Of a stretch of DNA of 13,028 bases, positions 1 through 6,874 are shown one piece after another (the stretch's first letter is position 1; each line of letters starts with the position of its first letter). This stretch comes from Clostridia bacterium (lineage in GTDB: Bacteria; Bacillota_E; SLMV01; PUMD01). The stretch covers positions 1 to 13,028 of the forward strand of contig SKXF01000323.1 of assembly GCA_007128555.1 (NCBI GenBank). The letters run 5' to 3'. A model generated the notes under the pieces. The model had not been told where the DNA came from. It saw nothing but the letters and a program-made list of their open reading frames with translations, and made no database searches. Both the position numbers and the translations under genes were made by a program.

Positions 1-261
1 AACATCATCGATCTGCGTTTCCGTTCTGAAGACGATGGGTCCTCGGTGGCATCTTTGCAGGGAAGTCGCATCCTGCGAAGGGAACCTGGACACCTCGTGT
101 TGCGTCATCACGGTGACGCAAGCGTCAACGAGTTGCTGGCCTGGATTTCCTGCCGGGTTACGGTGGAGGAGATCTCCATCCGGAAGCCACCCCTGCATGA
201 TATCTTCGTCGAGACAGTGAAGAGAAGAGGCGATGCCATTGAAGACCCGACCTTTTCGTAA
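1..261 (+). CDS. ABC transporter ATP-binding protein, C-terminal fragment (5' end outside window)
   Basis: The reading frame is open from base 1 to a TAA at 259-261 and lacks its beginning, so only about 86 C-terminal residues are seen. The Walker and signature motifs lie upstream of the window. What remains resembles the C-terminal regulatory tail of NatA/DrrA-type ATPases: a stretch ending in EEISIRKPPLHDIFVETV, close to the 'I..PSLEDIFV' ending common in these subunits, then a short polar tail. The end overlaps the start of the permease gene by 29 bases in another frame, the usual arrangement for translationally coupled ATPase/permease pairs. The ATPase would power the permease at the inner face of the membrane. 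The substrate cannot be read from this fragment. The family call rests on the tail motif plus the neighbour. Confidence 0.8.
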   Translation, partial: NIIDLRFRSEDDGSSVASLQGSRILRREPGHLVLRHHGDASVNELLAWISCRVTVEEISIRKPPLHDIFVETVKRRGDAIEDPTFS

Positions 262-1447
262 CGTGATCAAGGTGGCTCGCTGGGAGTTCTGGAAGAACGT
301 CCGAACGCCAACCTTCCTGCTGCTGACCTTTCTCATCCCCCTGCTGATGGTGGCGGTGGCGGGTGCCAGTTACCTGGTGGGCGAACGCGTGCATTCCGAG
401 GCGATCACGATCGCGGTGATGGATGAGACGGGCGGTTTCTACGAGCACCTGGACCGTCACGTCATGGGTACACCCATCACGCTGCAGCAGCACCCTGGCA
501 GCCAGGAGGAGATCGAGGAAGGACTCCGAGAAGGGGAGTTCTCAGCATTCATCGTCGTCGATGAACACGCCCTGGCAGAGGGCAGGATCCCACTGTATGT
601 CAGCGATGCGCGCGATGTGGCCACGGCCACATTGAGAACCCCGCTGACCAGGGCTGTGACCTCCTATCGGCTTGACGCCCTGGGCCTGGACGAGGGGCAG
701 ATAGCGGCAGCGACCTCTGGGGTGTCTTTGGATAGGCATCTCATCGAGGGCGAAGACGAGCACTTTTCAGCCATGATCATGCCTGTCATCGTGGCTATGA
801 CCCTGATCTTTGCCTCCATCTTCTCTGGACAGATCCTGATGTACGGGATTATCAAGGAGAAGCGCAACCGGGTGGTGGAGATCCTTCTCTCTTCGGTTTC
901 CGCGGCGGAACTTCTCTGGGGCAAGGTCGTGGGTTTTGGGCTCCTCGGCCTGGTTCAGATCTCCGTGTGGGTGGGAACCGCACTCCTGGCGATCAATCGC
1001 TTCGTCGATATGGAAGGTTTCTCCCTGCCCCTGGGGGACGCTATGATCTACCTGCTGTACTTCCTGTTCGGCTATCTGCTCCTAGCGTCCCTGTTCGCTG
1101 CCATGGGCGCAACGATGAAGGATGCTGAGGGCGGTAGCCAGGCCCAGGGACTGGTCGTGCTGGGACCCATGGCCCCCATGTTCTTTGCCACCCTGATTTT
1201 CATGCAGCCGAACGCCTTCATTCTGTGGATCCTGGGCCATGTCCCTCCCTTTAACCTGACCGCAGTGCTCCTGCGCATGGCTGCAACCCGGCTCCCTTCC
1301 TGGGAGATCGCGACGACCCTGGCGGCACTGTTTCTGTCTTCGTTGCTCTTCATGCGGCTTGGAGCGAGGATCTTCCGCGGAGGGTTGCTAGAGTTCGACC
1401 GTACGATTGGGCTCAGGGATGTGAAACGCATGCTCTCGCGCTCGTGA
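233..1447 (+). CDS. ABC-2 type (NatB-like) transporter permease
   Basis: This is a 404-residue integral membrane partner of the upstream ATPase. The layout is typical of the ABC-2/NatB (ABC2_membrane_3) family: a cytoplasmic start, a first membrane segment at about residues 27-49, an extracytoplasmic domain at about 50-180, then five or so membrane segments in the C-terminal half. After the second segment comes the family's cytoplasmic coupling stretch, with KEKRNRVVEILLSS followed by LLWGKVVG (about residues 208-235). ATG 233 is preceded closely by GAAGAGG. GTG 263 (residue 11) is an alternative that would remove the overlap with the ATPase gene. Relatives export sodium, antibiotics or peptides; nothing here decides the substrate. 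It is the last gene of its operon, since a 300-base gap and a new promoter follow. Confidence 0.88.
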   Translation: MPLKTRPFRNVIKVARWEFWKNVRTPTFLLLTFLIPLLMVAVAGASYLVGERVHSEAITIAVMDETGGFYEHLDRHVMGTPITLQQHPGSQEEIEEGLREGEFSAFIVVDEHALAEGRIPLYVSDARDVATATLRTPLTRAVTSYRLDALGLDEGQIAAATSGVSLDRHLIEGEDEHFSAMIMPVIVAMTLIFASIFSGQILMYGIIKEKRNRVVEILLSSVSAAELLWGKVVGFGLLGLVQISVWVGTALLAINRFVDMEGFSLPLGDAMIYLLYFLFGYLLLASLFAAMGATMKDAEGGSQAQGLVVLGPMAPMFFATLIFMQPNAFILWILGHVPPFNLTAVLLRMAATRLPSWEIATTLAALFLSSLLFMRLGARIFRGGLLEFDRTIGLRDVKRMLSRS

Positions 1448-1714
1448 GGCTATAGCTGTGTGAGGTTCATCGGCCACTACCTGTGTTCTGTCGGATGTGG
1501 GACCATCGTGGGTTGTTGCCGGGCGCATGCTGTGGGGTTTGCTGAGAGATCCTACGTGAGCAGTGCGGTGAATCCAGCGGAGGTGCATATGCCCTTGTGA
1601 AGACTCCCATTCCAGGATAGAACTCTCCAGCATGGACAGGCTTATGAGGATCTCCTTCGGGCCCAGAGCCCCTTCAGCGCCTGTGAGCCTGAGGCTGTGG
1701 ATGAACCTTCCTTC
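1448..1714 (+). other. Intergenic gap between the ABC operon and argS, no gene seen
   Basis: I see no credible coding region here. A frame open to the argS coding sequence begins at ATG 1632, but the extra 41 residues are low in resemblance to ArgRS N-termini and lie upstream of a better start and promoter. There is a small palindrome, GCTATAGC, just after the permease stop, but no hairpin with a T-run that would clearly end the ABC operon. The T-box specifier and antiterminator signatures common upstream of Bacillota synthetase genes were looked for by eye and not found. Confidence 0.5.
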
Positions 1715-1723
1715 TGGTATAAT
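1715..1723 (+). promoter_or_regulatory. Extended -10 promoter of argS
   Basis: The bases TGGTATAAT match the extended -10 element TGnTATAAT exactly. No good -35 hexamer stands 16-18 bases upstream, which is common for extended -10 promoters. Transcription would start near 1730, 25 bases before the GTG chosen for argS. This placement argues against the ATG at 1632, which would be upstream of the transcript. Confidence 0.65.
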
Positions 1724-1754
1724 CGGCAAAGAGAAAACCGACGGGGTGGTGCTT

Positions 1755-3443
1755 GTGACGGAAGTGTTATCCAACTGGAAAATGCAGGAAGAGTTTGCCG
1801 ACATCGTGAGACAGGCGGTGCAGTCCCTGGTTTCGGAGGGGTGTCTGCCAGAAGAAACCCTGGAGAAGCCGATCATCGTGGAGAAGCCGCGGGATCCAGA
1901 CCATGGGGATCTGGCCACCAATGCAGCCCTGGTCCTTGCTGGACCCGCTCGCCGCTCGCCGCGAAAGGTCGCGGAGGAGCTTTGCCGGGCCATGGGCCCC
2001 CAGATCGAGGGCAGCCGCCATTTTCACAGCCTGGAGATTGCCGGTCCGGGGTTCGTGAACTTGCGCTTCAGTGATGCCTATCTATACGATTTGCTGGCAG
2101 TGATCACAGAGGATGACCGCTACGGCAGCTGGGAGCGGGGCGGGGGGCGCCGGGTTCTTGTTGAGTTTGTCAGCGCCAACCCCACGGGACCCCTCCTCGT
2201 TGTTCAGGCCCGTTCAGCGGCCCTGGGTGATGTGCTGGTGCGGCTCTTGAGACGAATCGGTTACGATGCGAACAGCGAGTACTACGTCAATGACGCCGGG
2301 GGCCAGCTCGACAAACTGGGCCTGTCCATGCAGATCAGGGTGCAGGAGCTGAGCGGCGAGGATGTCACACTGCCCGAGGATGCCTATCCCGGCGACTACG
2401 TGAGGGATCTTGCCCAGCTGTACCTGCAGCGCCACGGTGATGATGGGGAGATGTCCCGCGAGATTCTCGGGCGTTTTGCCGCCGAGGAACTCATCAAAGA
2501 GCAGAGGCAGATGCTGCAAAGGTACGGTGTACAGTTCGACCGCTGGTATCGTGAGAGCGAGATCAGGGCCCAGGGCGGACCGGAAAGGATTCTCGCCCTT
2601 CTTGGCGAACGGGGTTACCTTTATGATCTGGATGGGGCGGTCTGGCTCAGGAGCACGGCCTTTGGCGATGATAAGGACCGGGTGCTGGTCAAAAGCGACG
2701 GCTCCTTCACGTACCTTGTTCCCGATCTGGCCTATCACCTGGACAAGTTGGAAAGGGGCTACGAGTGGTTGATCGACATCCTCGGTCCGGATCATCATGG
2801 TTACGTGGCCCGAATGCAGGCTGGCCTTTGTGCCCTGGGCTACCCAGAGGATGTGCTTCACGTGCTCATCTCCCAGTGGGTGCGCTTGTTAAGCGGGGGC
2901 AAAGAGATCAGTATGTCCAAGCGGGCAGGGACCTTTGTGCCCATGGAGGAACTCCTGGACGATGTCGGCAAGGATGCTGCTCGCTTTTTCTTCGTCATGC
3001 GCTCGCCAAGCTCTCCCCTGGACTTCGATCTGGATCTTGCCAGGGCCCAATCCTCCGATAATCCTGTCTACTATGCCCAGTATGCGCACGCCAGGATTTC
3101 CGGGATTATGGTAGAGGCGGACAGGAGAGGACTCGGGCAGGGGGTGGATCGATTTACGGAGTGCCTTAGTGTCCTCAACCATCCCAGGGAGCATCAGCTC
3201 ATTCGGCTCCTCGGGGATTATCCTGGTGAGGTTCTGCAGGCCGGCGAGAGTCTTGAACCTCAGCGCATTGCCGCGTACGTTCTGGACCTGGCCGCTGCAT
3301 TTCACGTCTTCTACACGGACTGCAGGATCCTGGGTTCCGATGAGCGGATGACGGCAGCCAGGTTGATCCTGGCGAGGGGGTGCCAGAAGATACTCGCCGA
3401 CGCCCTCGGTCTCATGGGAGTTGATGCCCCGAAGAGGATGTGA
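1755..3443 (+). CDS. argS: Arginyl-tRNA synthetase with an atypical HIGH motif
   Basis: The 562-residue product charges tRNA-Arg with arginine in the cytoplasm and has the usual ArgRS length. Parts in order: the N-terminal tRNA-recognition domain (about residues 10-115, with KPRDPDHGDLATNAAL), the catalytic Rossmann fold (SANPTGP at about 140-146, EYYVNDAGGQ just after), the SMSKR signature at 386-390, and the DALR anticodon-binding domain starting near NPVYYAQYAHARI and ending in the family's usual LMGVDAPKRM. GTG 1755 was chosen because GGGGTGG lies five bases upstream and an extended -10 promoter lies 32-40 bases upstream; ATG 1782 is an alternative. The oddity is residues 148-151, LVVQ, where most bacterial ArgRS have HVGH (the class I HIGH signature). 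The flanks are well conserved and the frame is intact, so it does not look like a decaying gene. Confidence 0.95.
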   Translation: MTEVLSNWKMQEEFADIVRQAVQSLVSEGCLPEETLEKPIIVEKPRDPDHGDLATNAALVLAGPARRSPRKVAEELCRAMGPQIEGSRHFHSLEIAGPGFVNLRFSDAYLYDLLAVITEDDRYGSWERGGGRRVLVEFVSANPTGPLLVVQARSAALGDVLVRLLRRIGYDANSEYYVNDAGGQLDKLGLSMQIRVQELSGEDVTLPEDAYPGDYVRDLAQLYLQRHGDDGEMSREILGRFAAEELIKEQRQMLQRYGVQFDRWYRESEIRAQGGPERILALLGERGYLYDLDGAVWLRSTAFGDDKDRVLVKSDGSFTYLVPDLAYHLDKLERGYEWLIDILGPDHHGYVARMQAGLCALGYPEDVLHVLISQWVRLLSGGKEISMSKRAGTFVPMEELLDDVGKDAARFFFVMRSPSSPLDFDLDLARAQSSDNPVYYAQYAHARISGIMVEADRRGLGQGVDRFTECLSVLNHPREHQLIRLLGDYPGEVLQAGESLEPQRIAAYVLDLAAAFHVFYTDCRILGSDERMTAARLILARGCQKILADALGLMGVDAPKRM

Positions 3444-3482
3444 GAGTGTTAGATCGATGGGATCAGGACGAGATCGAACAAT

Positions 3483-3518
3483 GGTGGCGCCACCTGGATG
3501 CACAATGAGACTGTGCAT
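3483..3518. repeat. Two adjacent inverted repeats downstream of argS
   Basis: Bases 3483-3494 (GGTGGCGCCACC) form a perfect 12-base palindrome. Just after it, ATGCACA at 3498-3504 pairs perfectly with TGTGCAT at 3512-3518 around a seven-base loop. Neither is followed by a T-run, so they are weak candidates for an argS terminator. They could equally be a protein-binding site or RNA-processing structure. Confidence 0.45.
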
Positions 3519-3579
3519 GCTGTGGGATATCTCTGCCGTTCTATTTGCCAATGGCACCTGACAGGGCGTCATAGCCCCT

Positions 3580-3608
3580 TTTACGTCGCCTCATATAAGC
3601 TCTATACT
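3580..3608 (+). promoter_or_regulatory. Sigma-A-type promoter upstream of the small secreted-peptide gene
   Basis: The -35 TTTACG (3580-3585, four of six consensus bases) and the -10 TATACT (3603-3608, five of six) are separated by exactly 17 bases. Transcription would begin near 3615, about 35 bases before ATG 3650. This would give the small downstream gene its own transcript. Confidence 0.55.
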
Positions 3609-3649
3609 TGGATTCGTGAGCTTTGAGACGGAGCGAGGTGAAGGTGGCG

Positions 3650-3901
3650 ATGTACTCCAATCATCAAAGAGATCGATTCCCTGAGATGTCCCTGGCCAGG
3701 GTTCTAACGGTATTGGGTGTCTTGCTTCTTTTGGGTGCTCTTCTTCTGCTCCTGGGCCCCGAGGCGTCGGCGACGGGCATCCTGTCGGGTCCCCAGGATT
3801 CCGTCCTGGTTGCCGAGTCCTCCGGGGTTGGTTTGAACCGCCCTTTTGATTGTTCCGCATTGACTTCAGTGTCCCTCGAGAAGGAAGATCCGTCCCTTTA
3901 G
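3650..3901 (+). CDS. Small putative secreted or membrane-anchored protein, 83 residues
   Basis: I do not recognise this gene. The product starts with a charged stretch containing arginines, then has a strongly hydrophobic segment of about 20 residues (about 17-36, rich in leucine), then ASA (residues 39-41), which fits a signal peptidase I site. Cleavage there would release about 42 residues with one cysteine and no repeats. If uncleaved it would be a single-pass membrane protein. ATG 3650 is preceded by GAGGTGAAGGTGG and sits about 35 bases from a promoter start, which supports expression. TTG 3623 and GTG 3644 are in-frame alternatives. It stands between argS and a peptidase gene without tight spacing to either. 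The function is unknown, and a chance open frame is possible. Confidence 0.5.
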   Translation: MYSNHQRDRFPEMSLARVLTVLGVLLLLGALLLLLGPEASATGILSGPQDSVLVAESSGVGLNRPFDCSALTSVSLEKEDPSL

Positions 3902-3954
3902 GGAATAAAGAACTCAGCCGGTGTTTCATCATTCGGCGCGGCCCGCGAATTGGC

Positions 3955-3973
3955 TGGTGCCCTGTGGGCGCCA
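3955..3973 (+). other. Stable hairpin before the S9 peptidase gene
   Basis: TGGTGCCC at 3955-3962 pairs with GGGCGCCA at 3966-3973 (one G-U pair) around a three-base loop; flanking GAATT and AAATTC add partial pairing. There is no T-run, so a terminator is doubtful. It lies between the small peptide gene and the peptidase start, and would be in the peptidase leader if transcription runs through. Confidence 0.4.
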
Positions 3974-4048
3974 AAATTCACGTTAGGGGTGATGACCGGG
4001 AGCGGGCCCGCAGCGCCTGTCTGGCGTTGTTCATTTCCCCGGGACCAT

Positions 4049-6112
4049 ATGACAAAAAGACGTGCTCTTCGACCGGAGGACTTCCACAGGTTTAGGGGGG
4101 TTGGAGAACCCCACATCTCACCCGACGGCCAGAGACTGATCTACTGTGTTGAGACGAGGGATGCCGACAAGAACAGGAGATATGTGAACCTGTACCTGAT
4201 GGATCTTCCCCGCGGTGAATCTCGCCCGTTGACGGTGGGCAAACACAGGAACACCTCACCGCGGTGGGCTCCCGACGGCAGCCACATAGCCTTTCTATCA
4301 AATCGGTCTGGAAAGAACCAGATCTGGATGATGAATGTTTCCGGCGGTGAACCCTGGCACCTGGAGACAGAGCTTATTCCAGCGGGGCCTGTTTCGTGGT
4401 CTCCCGATGGTTCCGCCCTGGCCTTCACAGCGCGGGTGTTTGAGCCAGAACAGGACTGGGTTCCCTATGCTGGAGCCCCTGACGGTGATCGCACGCGTGC
4501 GATGGAACAGGCATCTGGCCAGGATGAGGCCAGTGATGTGCGGGTCATCACTCGTCTCCGGTATCGTTTTGATGGGGTGGGGTCCTTTGGTGACCGGCGA
4601 AGCCACGTTTTTGTCGTGGCAGCTGCCGGGCCGGAGGAACCCAGGCCTGAACCCCGTCGCCTGACAGAGGGTGAGTATGACCACCTCGGTACTCCCTCCT
4701 GGAGCCCAGACGGCAGGAAGCTCGCCTTCTGTGCCCTGAGGGAGCCCGATGCTGACAAGGCCCTGGCAATGGATCTATGGGCTGTTGACGTGGTAACGGG
4801 ACAGATGGAACACCTGATGAAGGGGACCGGAACGGCTGCAGGCCCCCTGTGGTCCCCCGATGGAAACCGGATCGCCTTTGCCGGTCACGATGGTTCCCGC
4901 GGTCGTTCGACGACGAACGGTCTGTGGGTCATCGATGTGGGTCGGGAGGGCAGTCTCCCCCGGAGGCACGATCAAGCCTTTCATCTGACCGGCGAACTGG
5001 ATCGCCCCCTCGGGGGGATCGCCTCCGATGTTGGCCTGATGTCCTCCGCTCCTCCCTTCGCATGGGGGCCCGACGGTGAGTCTATCTTCTTTCTTTGTGG
5101 CGACCGTGGCTCTGTTTACCTGTATCGCGGCGACCTTGGCGAAGAGACCTGCAGGACTGAGCGCATCCTTGGAACCGAAGATGGGGTCATCCCTGCCTTC
5201 AGCTGTGGTCCCGATGGCAGCGTGGTCTACCAGAGCGGCAGCTCCTGTGTTCCGGACGAACTGTGGCTGTGCGAGCCAGACGGCGAAATTCGTCTGCTCA
5301 CTTGTGAGAACGCTGCACTGGTTGAGGAGGTGTGGTTCTCAGCTGTCGAACGATTTGACTACTGCAGTCATGATGACACGCAGATCGAGGGTTTCATGAT
5401 GCGGCCTCGCGGTTATGAAAAGGGGAAAGCCTATCCTACCGTGACTCTGATTCACGGGGGCCCCCACGGTGCGTACGGACAGGGTTTCCTGTTCCAGGCC
5501 CAGATTCTCGCATCCAATGGCGTGGCGGTTCTGTATACCAACCCCAGGGGAAGCCAGACCTATGGGCAGGACTTCGCATGCGCAGTGGTCGAGGATTGGG
5601 GAGGTGCTGACTACGGGGATATCATGGTCGGAGTTGACTGGGTCATTGAGCAGGGCATTGCCGACGAGCATCGCCTGGGCGTGATGGGGTGGAGCTACGG
5701 CGGTTTCATGAGCTCCTGGATTGTGACCCAGACGGATCGCTTCACCGCTGCCATCATTGGAGCCCCCGTCACCAACAGGCACAGCTTCTTCGGTACGAGC
5801 GACATCGGCCATGACTTCGGTGGGCATCAATGCGGGGGTACGCCCTGGGAAGACCCGGAGAAGTTCCTGGAGCGTTCTCCCCTTGCGCATGTCGACCAGG
5901 TCAGGACACCGGTCATGCTCATGCACGGCGAGGGTGACCTCCGTTGCCCCGTTGCCCAGGCCGAGGAGTTCTACCTGGCGCTGAAATACCTGGACCAGGA
6001 GGTGGTCATGGTCCGGTACCCCGATGAGTATCACGGCCTGAGCCAACCCGAACACGTGCAGGACCGTATGGCGCGCATACTGGCATGGTTTGAGTACCAC
6101 CTGGCGGACTAG
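4049..6112 (+). CDS. S9 family serine peptidase (prolyl oligopeptidase / acylaminoacyl-peptidase type)
   Basis: The 687-residue product should hydrolyse short peptides, with a propeller that limits access to the active site. The N-terminal two thirds hold several PD40/WD40-like blades, each with a variant of WSPDG (for example SPDGQRL, WAPDGSHIAF, WSPDGSALAF, WSPDGRKLAF, WSPDGNRIAF). The C-terminal alpha/beta-hydrolase domain starts near residue 450. The triad is visible: Ser549 in GWSYGGF, Asp630 in GEGDLRCP and His662 in DEYHGL. HGGPHG forms the oxyanion region. There is no signal peptide, so it is probably cytoplasmic. ATG 4049 gives the family's usual start (RALRPEDFHRFRGVGEPHISPDG), but its ribosome binding site is poor; ATG 3992, with AGGGGTG before it, is in frame and would add 19 unconserved residues. 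Exact substrate preference cannot be read. Confidence 0.93.
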   Translation: MTKRRALRPEDFHRFRGVGEPHISPDGQRLIYCVETRDADKNRRYVNLYLMDLPRGESRPLTVGKHRNTSPRWAPDGSHIAFLSNRSGKNQIWMMNVSGGEPWHLETELIPAGPVSWSPDGSALAFTARVFEPEQDWVPYAGAPDGDRTRAMEQASGQDEASDVRVITRLRYRFDGVGSFGDRRSHVFVVAAAGPEEPRPEPRRLTEGEYDHLGTPSWSPDGRKLAFCALREPDADKALAMDLWAVDVVTGQMEHLMKGTGTAAGPLWSPDGNRIAFAGHDGSRGRSTTNGLWVIDVGREGSLPRRHDQAFHLTGELDRPLGGIASDVGLMSSAPPFAWGPDGESIFFLCGDRGSVYLYRGDLGEETCRTERILGTEDGVIPAFSCGPDGSVVYQSGSSCVPDELWLCEPDGEIRLLTCENAALVEEVWFSAVERFDYCSHDDTQIEGFMMRPRGYEKGKAYPTVTLIHGGPHGAYGQGFLFQAQILASNGVAVLYTNPRGSQTYGQDFACAVVEDWGGADYGDIMVGVDWVIEQGIADEHRLGVMGWSYGGFMSSWIVTQTDRFTAAIIGAPVTNRHSFFGTSDIGHDFGGHQCGGTPWEDPEKFLERSPLAHVDQVRTPVMLMHGEGDLRCPVAQAEEFYLALKYLDQEVVMVRYPDEYHGLSQPEHVQDRMARILAWFEYHLAD

Positions 6113-6121
6113 ATTCACAGG

Positions 6122-6145
6122 GGAGGCCCCCCGCTGGGGGCCTCC
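6122..6145 (+). terminator. Strong hairpin ending the S9 peptidase transcript
   Basis: GGAGGCCCCC (6122-6131) pairs perfectly with GGGGGCCTCC (6136-6145) around a four-base loop, starting ten bases after the peptidase stop. The following bases, TTCGTC, are only mildly T-rich. The very GC-rich 10-bp stem and position make a terminator the best reading. Confidence 0.75.
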
Positions 6146-6204
6146 TTCGTCAACCTCTGGCTGGCATTTTCAGCGTTGATCTACCCTGGAAGGGGGATCG
6201 GAAG

Positions 6205-6408
6205 GTGACACGGTTCTTCGGTCTCTTTAAGTGTGCACGATGCGGACAGCGTCTGCAGAGTGGGAGTTTCATGGCGGTCATAGGCCGCGCGCCTCCCGAT
6301 GGCTGGTCCATGCCGGTCGGGCGAACGGACAAGATCATTGAGACCATCGGTGAGGTCTACTGCGAAAGGTGCTTCGCCAGGAGGTGGCGCAGGCCAACCA
6401 ATACATGA
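6205..6408 (+). CDS. Small four-cysteine putative zinc-binding protein, 67 residues
   Basis: I do not recognise the family. The product has CARC at residues 10-13 and CERC at 53-56, a pair of CxxC knuckles placed as in small zinc ribbons, and about 40 residues between them with no further cysteine. It begins with a short hydrophobic stretch (FFGLF) and ends in a basic tail (ARRWRRPTNT). GTG 6205 is preceded by AGGGGG at a reasonable distance. The gene lies alone after the peptidase terminator and before a long gap. Zinc binding is inferred from cysteine spacing only; the protein could bind nucleic acid or a partner through its basic tail, but no function is assigned. Confidence 0.6.
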   Translation: MTRFFGLFKCARCGQRLQSGSFMAVIGRAPPDGWSMPVGRTDKIIETIGEVYCERCFARRWRRPTNT

Positions 6409-6769
6409 TGGCATCCTCGCTGTTCACTCATGCGGAATGCAAGGGTGGCGATAAACGGAGTACCGTCCTTGCATTTTCAGTTGTCCTTGATCATGCTCTT
6501 TGTTTCGGATCGCATCGGGATACTCAATCCGGCTACGGTCTGCGGCCTCGCCAGGTACCCTGCCTGCCCTCTACGTGGGGTGCCATCTTTGTGGTTCGCA
6601 GGCGTGGGCCGTAGGTCAGATCGATGGAACGCGCCAATACTCCCTTATCAAGTCGTGACCCCCCACTCCACCCCAGACCCTACACCGTCAAGTTGGTCCA
6701 CCCTGGATCTGTCCGGGACCGATCGCCAGAGCAAGCGGCGCAAATGAGAGATGCCAGGGCTTTCCTCGG
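6409..6769. other. Stretch without a convincing gene
   Basis: An open frame at 6430-6747 (105 codons) and one at 6369-6614 overlap here, but neither has a ribosome binding site, a recognisable domain or a protein-like composition; the longer one ends in a run rich in serine, threonine and proline. GGTCC at 6695-6699 and GGACC at 6716-6720 can pair weakly. It may be a decayed gene or untranslated DNA; I cannot assign it. Confidence 0.4.
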
Positions 6770-6798
6770 TTGAGAGGTTCTCCCCCTCATGCTATAAT
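6770..6798 (+). promoter_or_regulatory. Strong sigma-A promoter of mgtE
   Basis: The -35 TTGAGA (6770-6775, five of six) and a perfect TATAAT (6793-6798) are separated by 17 bases, and TG one base before the -10 adds the extended element. Transcription would start near 6805, giving a leader of about 70 bases before ATG 6875. Confidence 0.8.
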
Positions 6799-6828
6799 AC
6801 CCGGTGCCTCAATGGGAATCTTTTGTGT

Positions 6829-6852
6829 TGTGACCCTCTCTCAGAGGACACA
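6829..6852 (+). promoter_or_regulatory. Small hairpin in the mgtE leader
   Basis: CCTCT (6835-6839) pairs with AGAGG (6843-6847) around CTC, and TGTG (6829-6832) with CACA (6849-6852) outside a small internal loop. It ends eight bases before the AAGGAGGTGA ribosome binding site. The leader is too short for the M-box magnesium riboswitch. A role in translation control is only a possibility. Confidence 0.3.
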
Positions 6853-6874
6853 CTGTTCTAAAGGAGGTGAGAAC

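Noticed and set aside
1448..1754. T-box riboswitch upstream of argS
   Set aside because: No antiterminator bulge sequence (TGGNACCGCG-like) or terminator hairpin was found, and the promoter lies too close to the start codon to leave space for one.
1388..1993. A 201-codon minus-strand open frame across the gap before argS
   Set aside because: It runs into conserved argS N-terminal codons and the permease end, has no ribosome binding site that stands out and no domain.
5339..6118. A 259-codon minus-strand open frame
   Set aside because: It is opposite the catalytic domain of the S9 peptidase, whose triad is intact; no motif is visible.
6430..6747. A 105-codon open frame as a real gene
   Set aside because: No ribosome binding site, no hydrophobic or domain pattern, and a low-complexity Ser/Thr/Pro tail; treated as non-coding.
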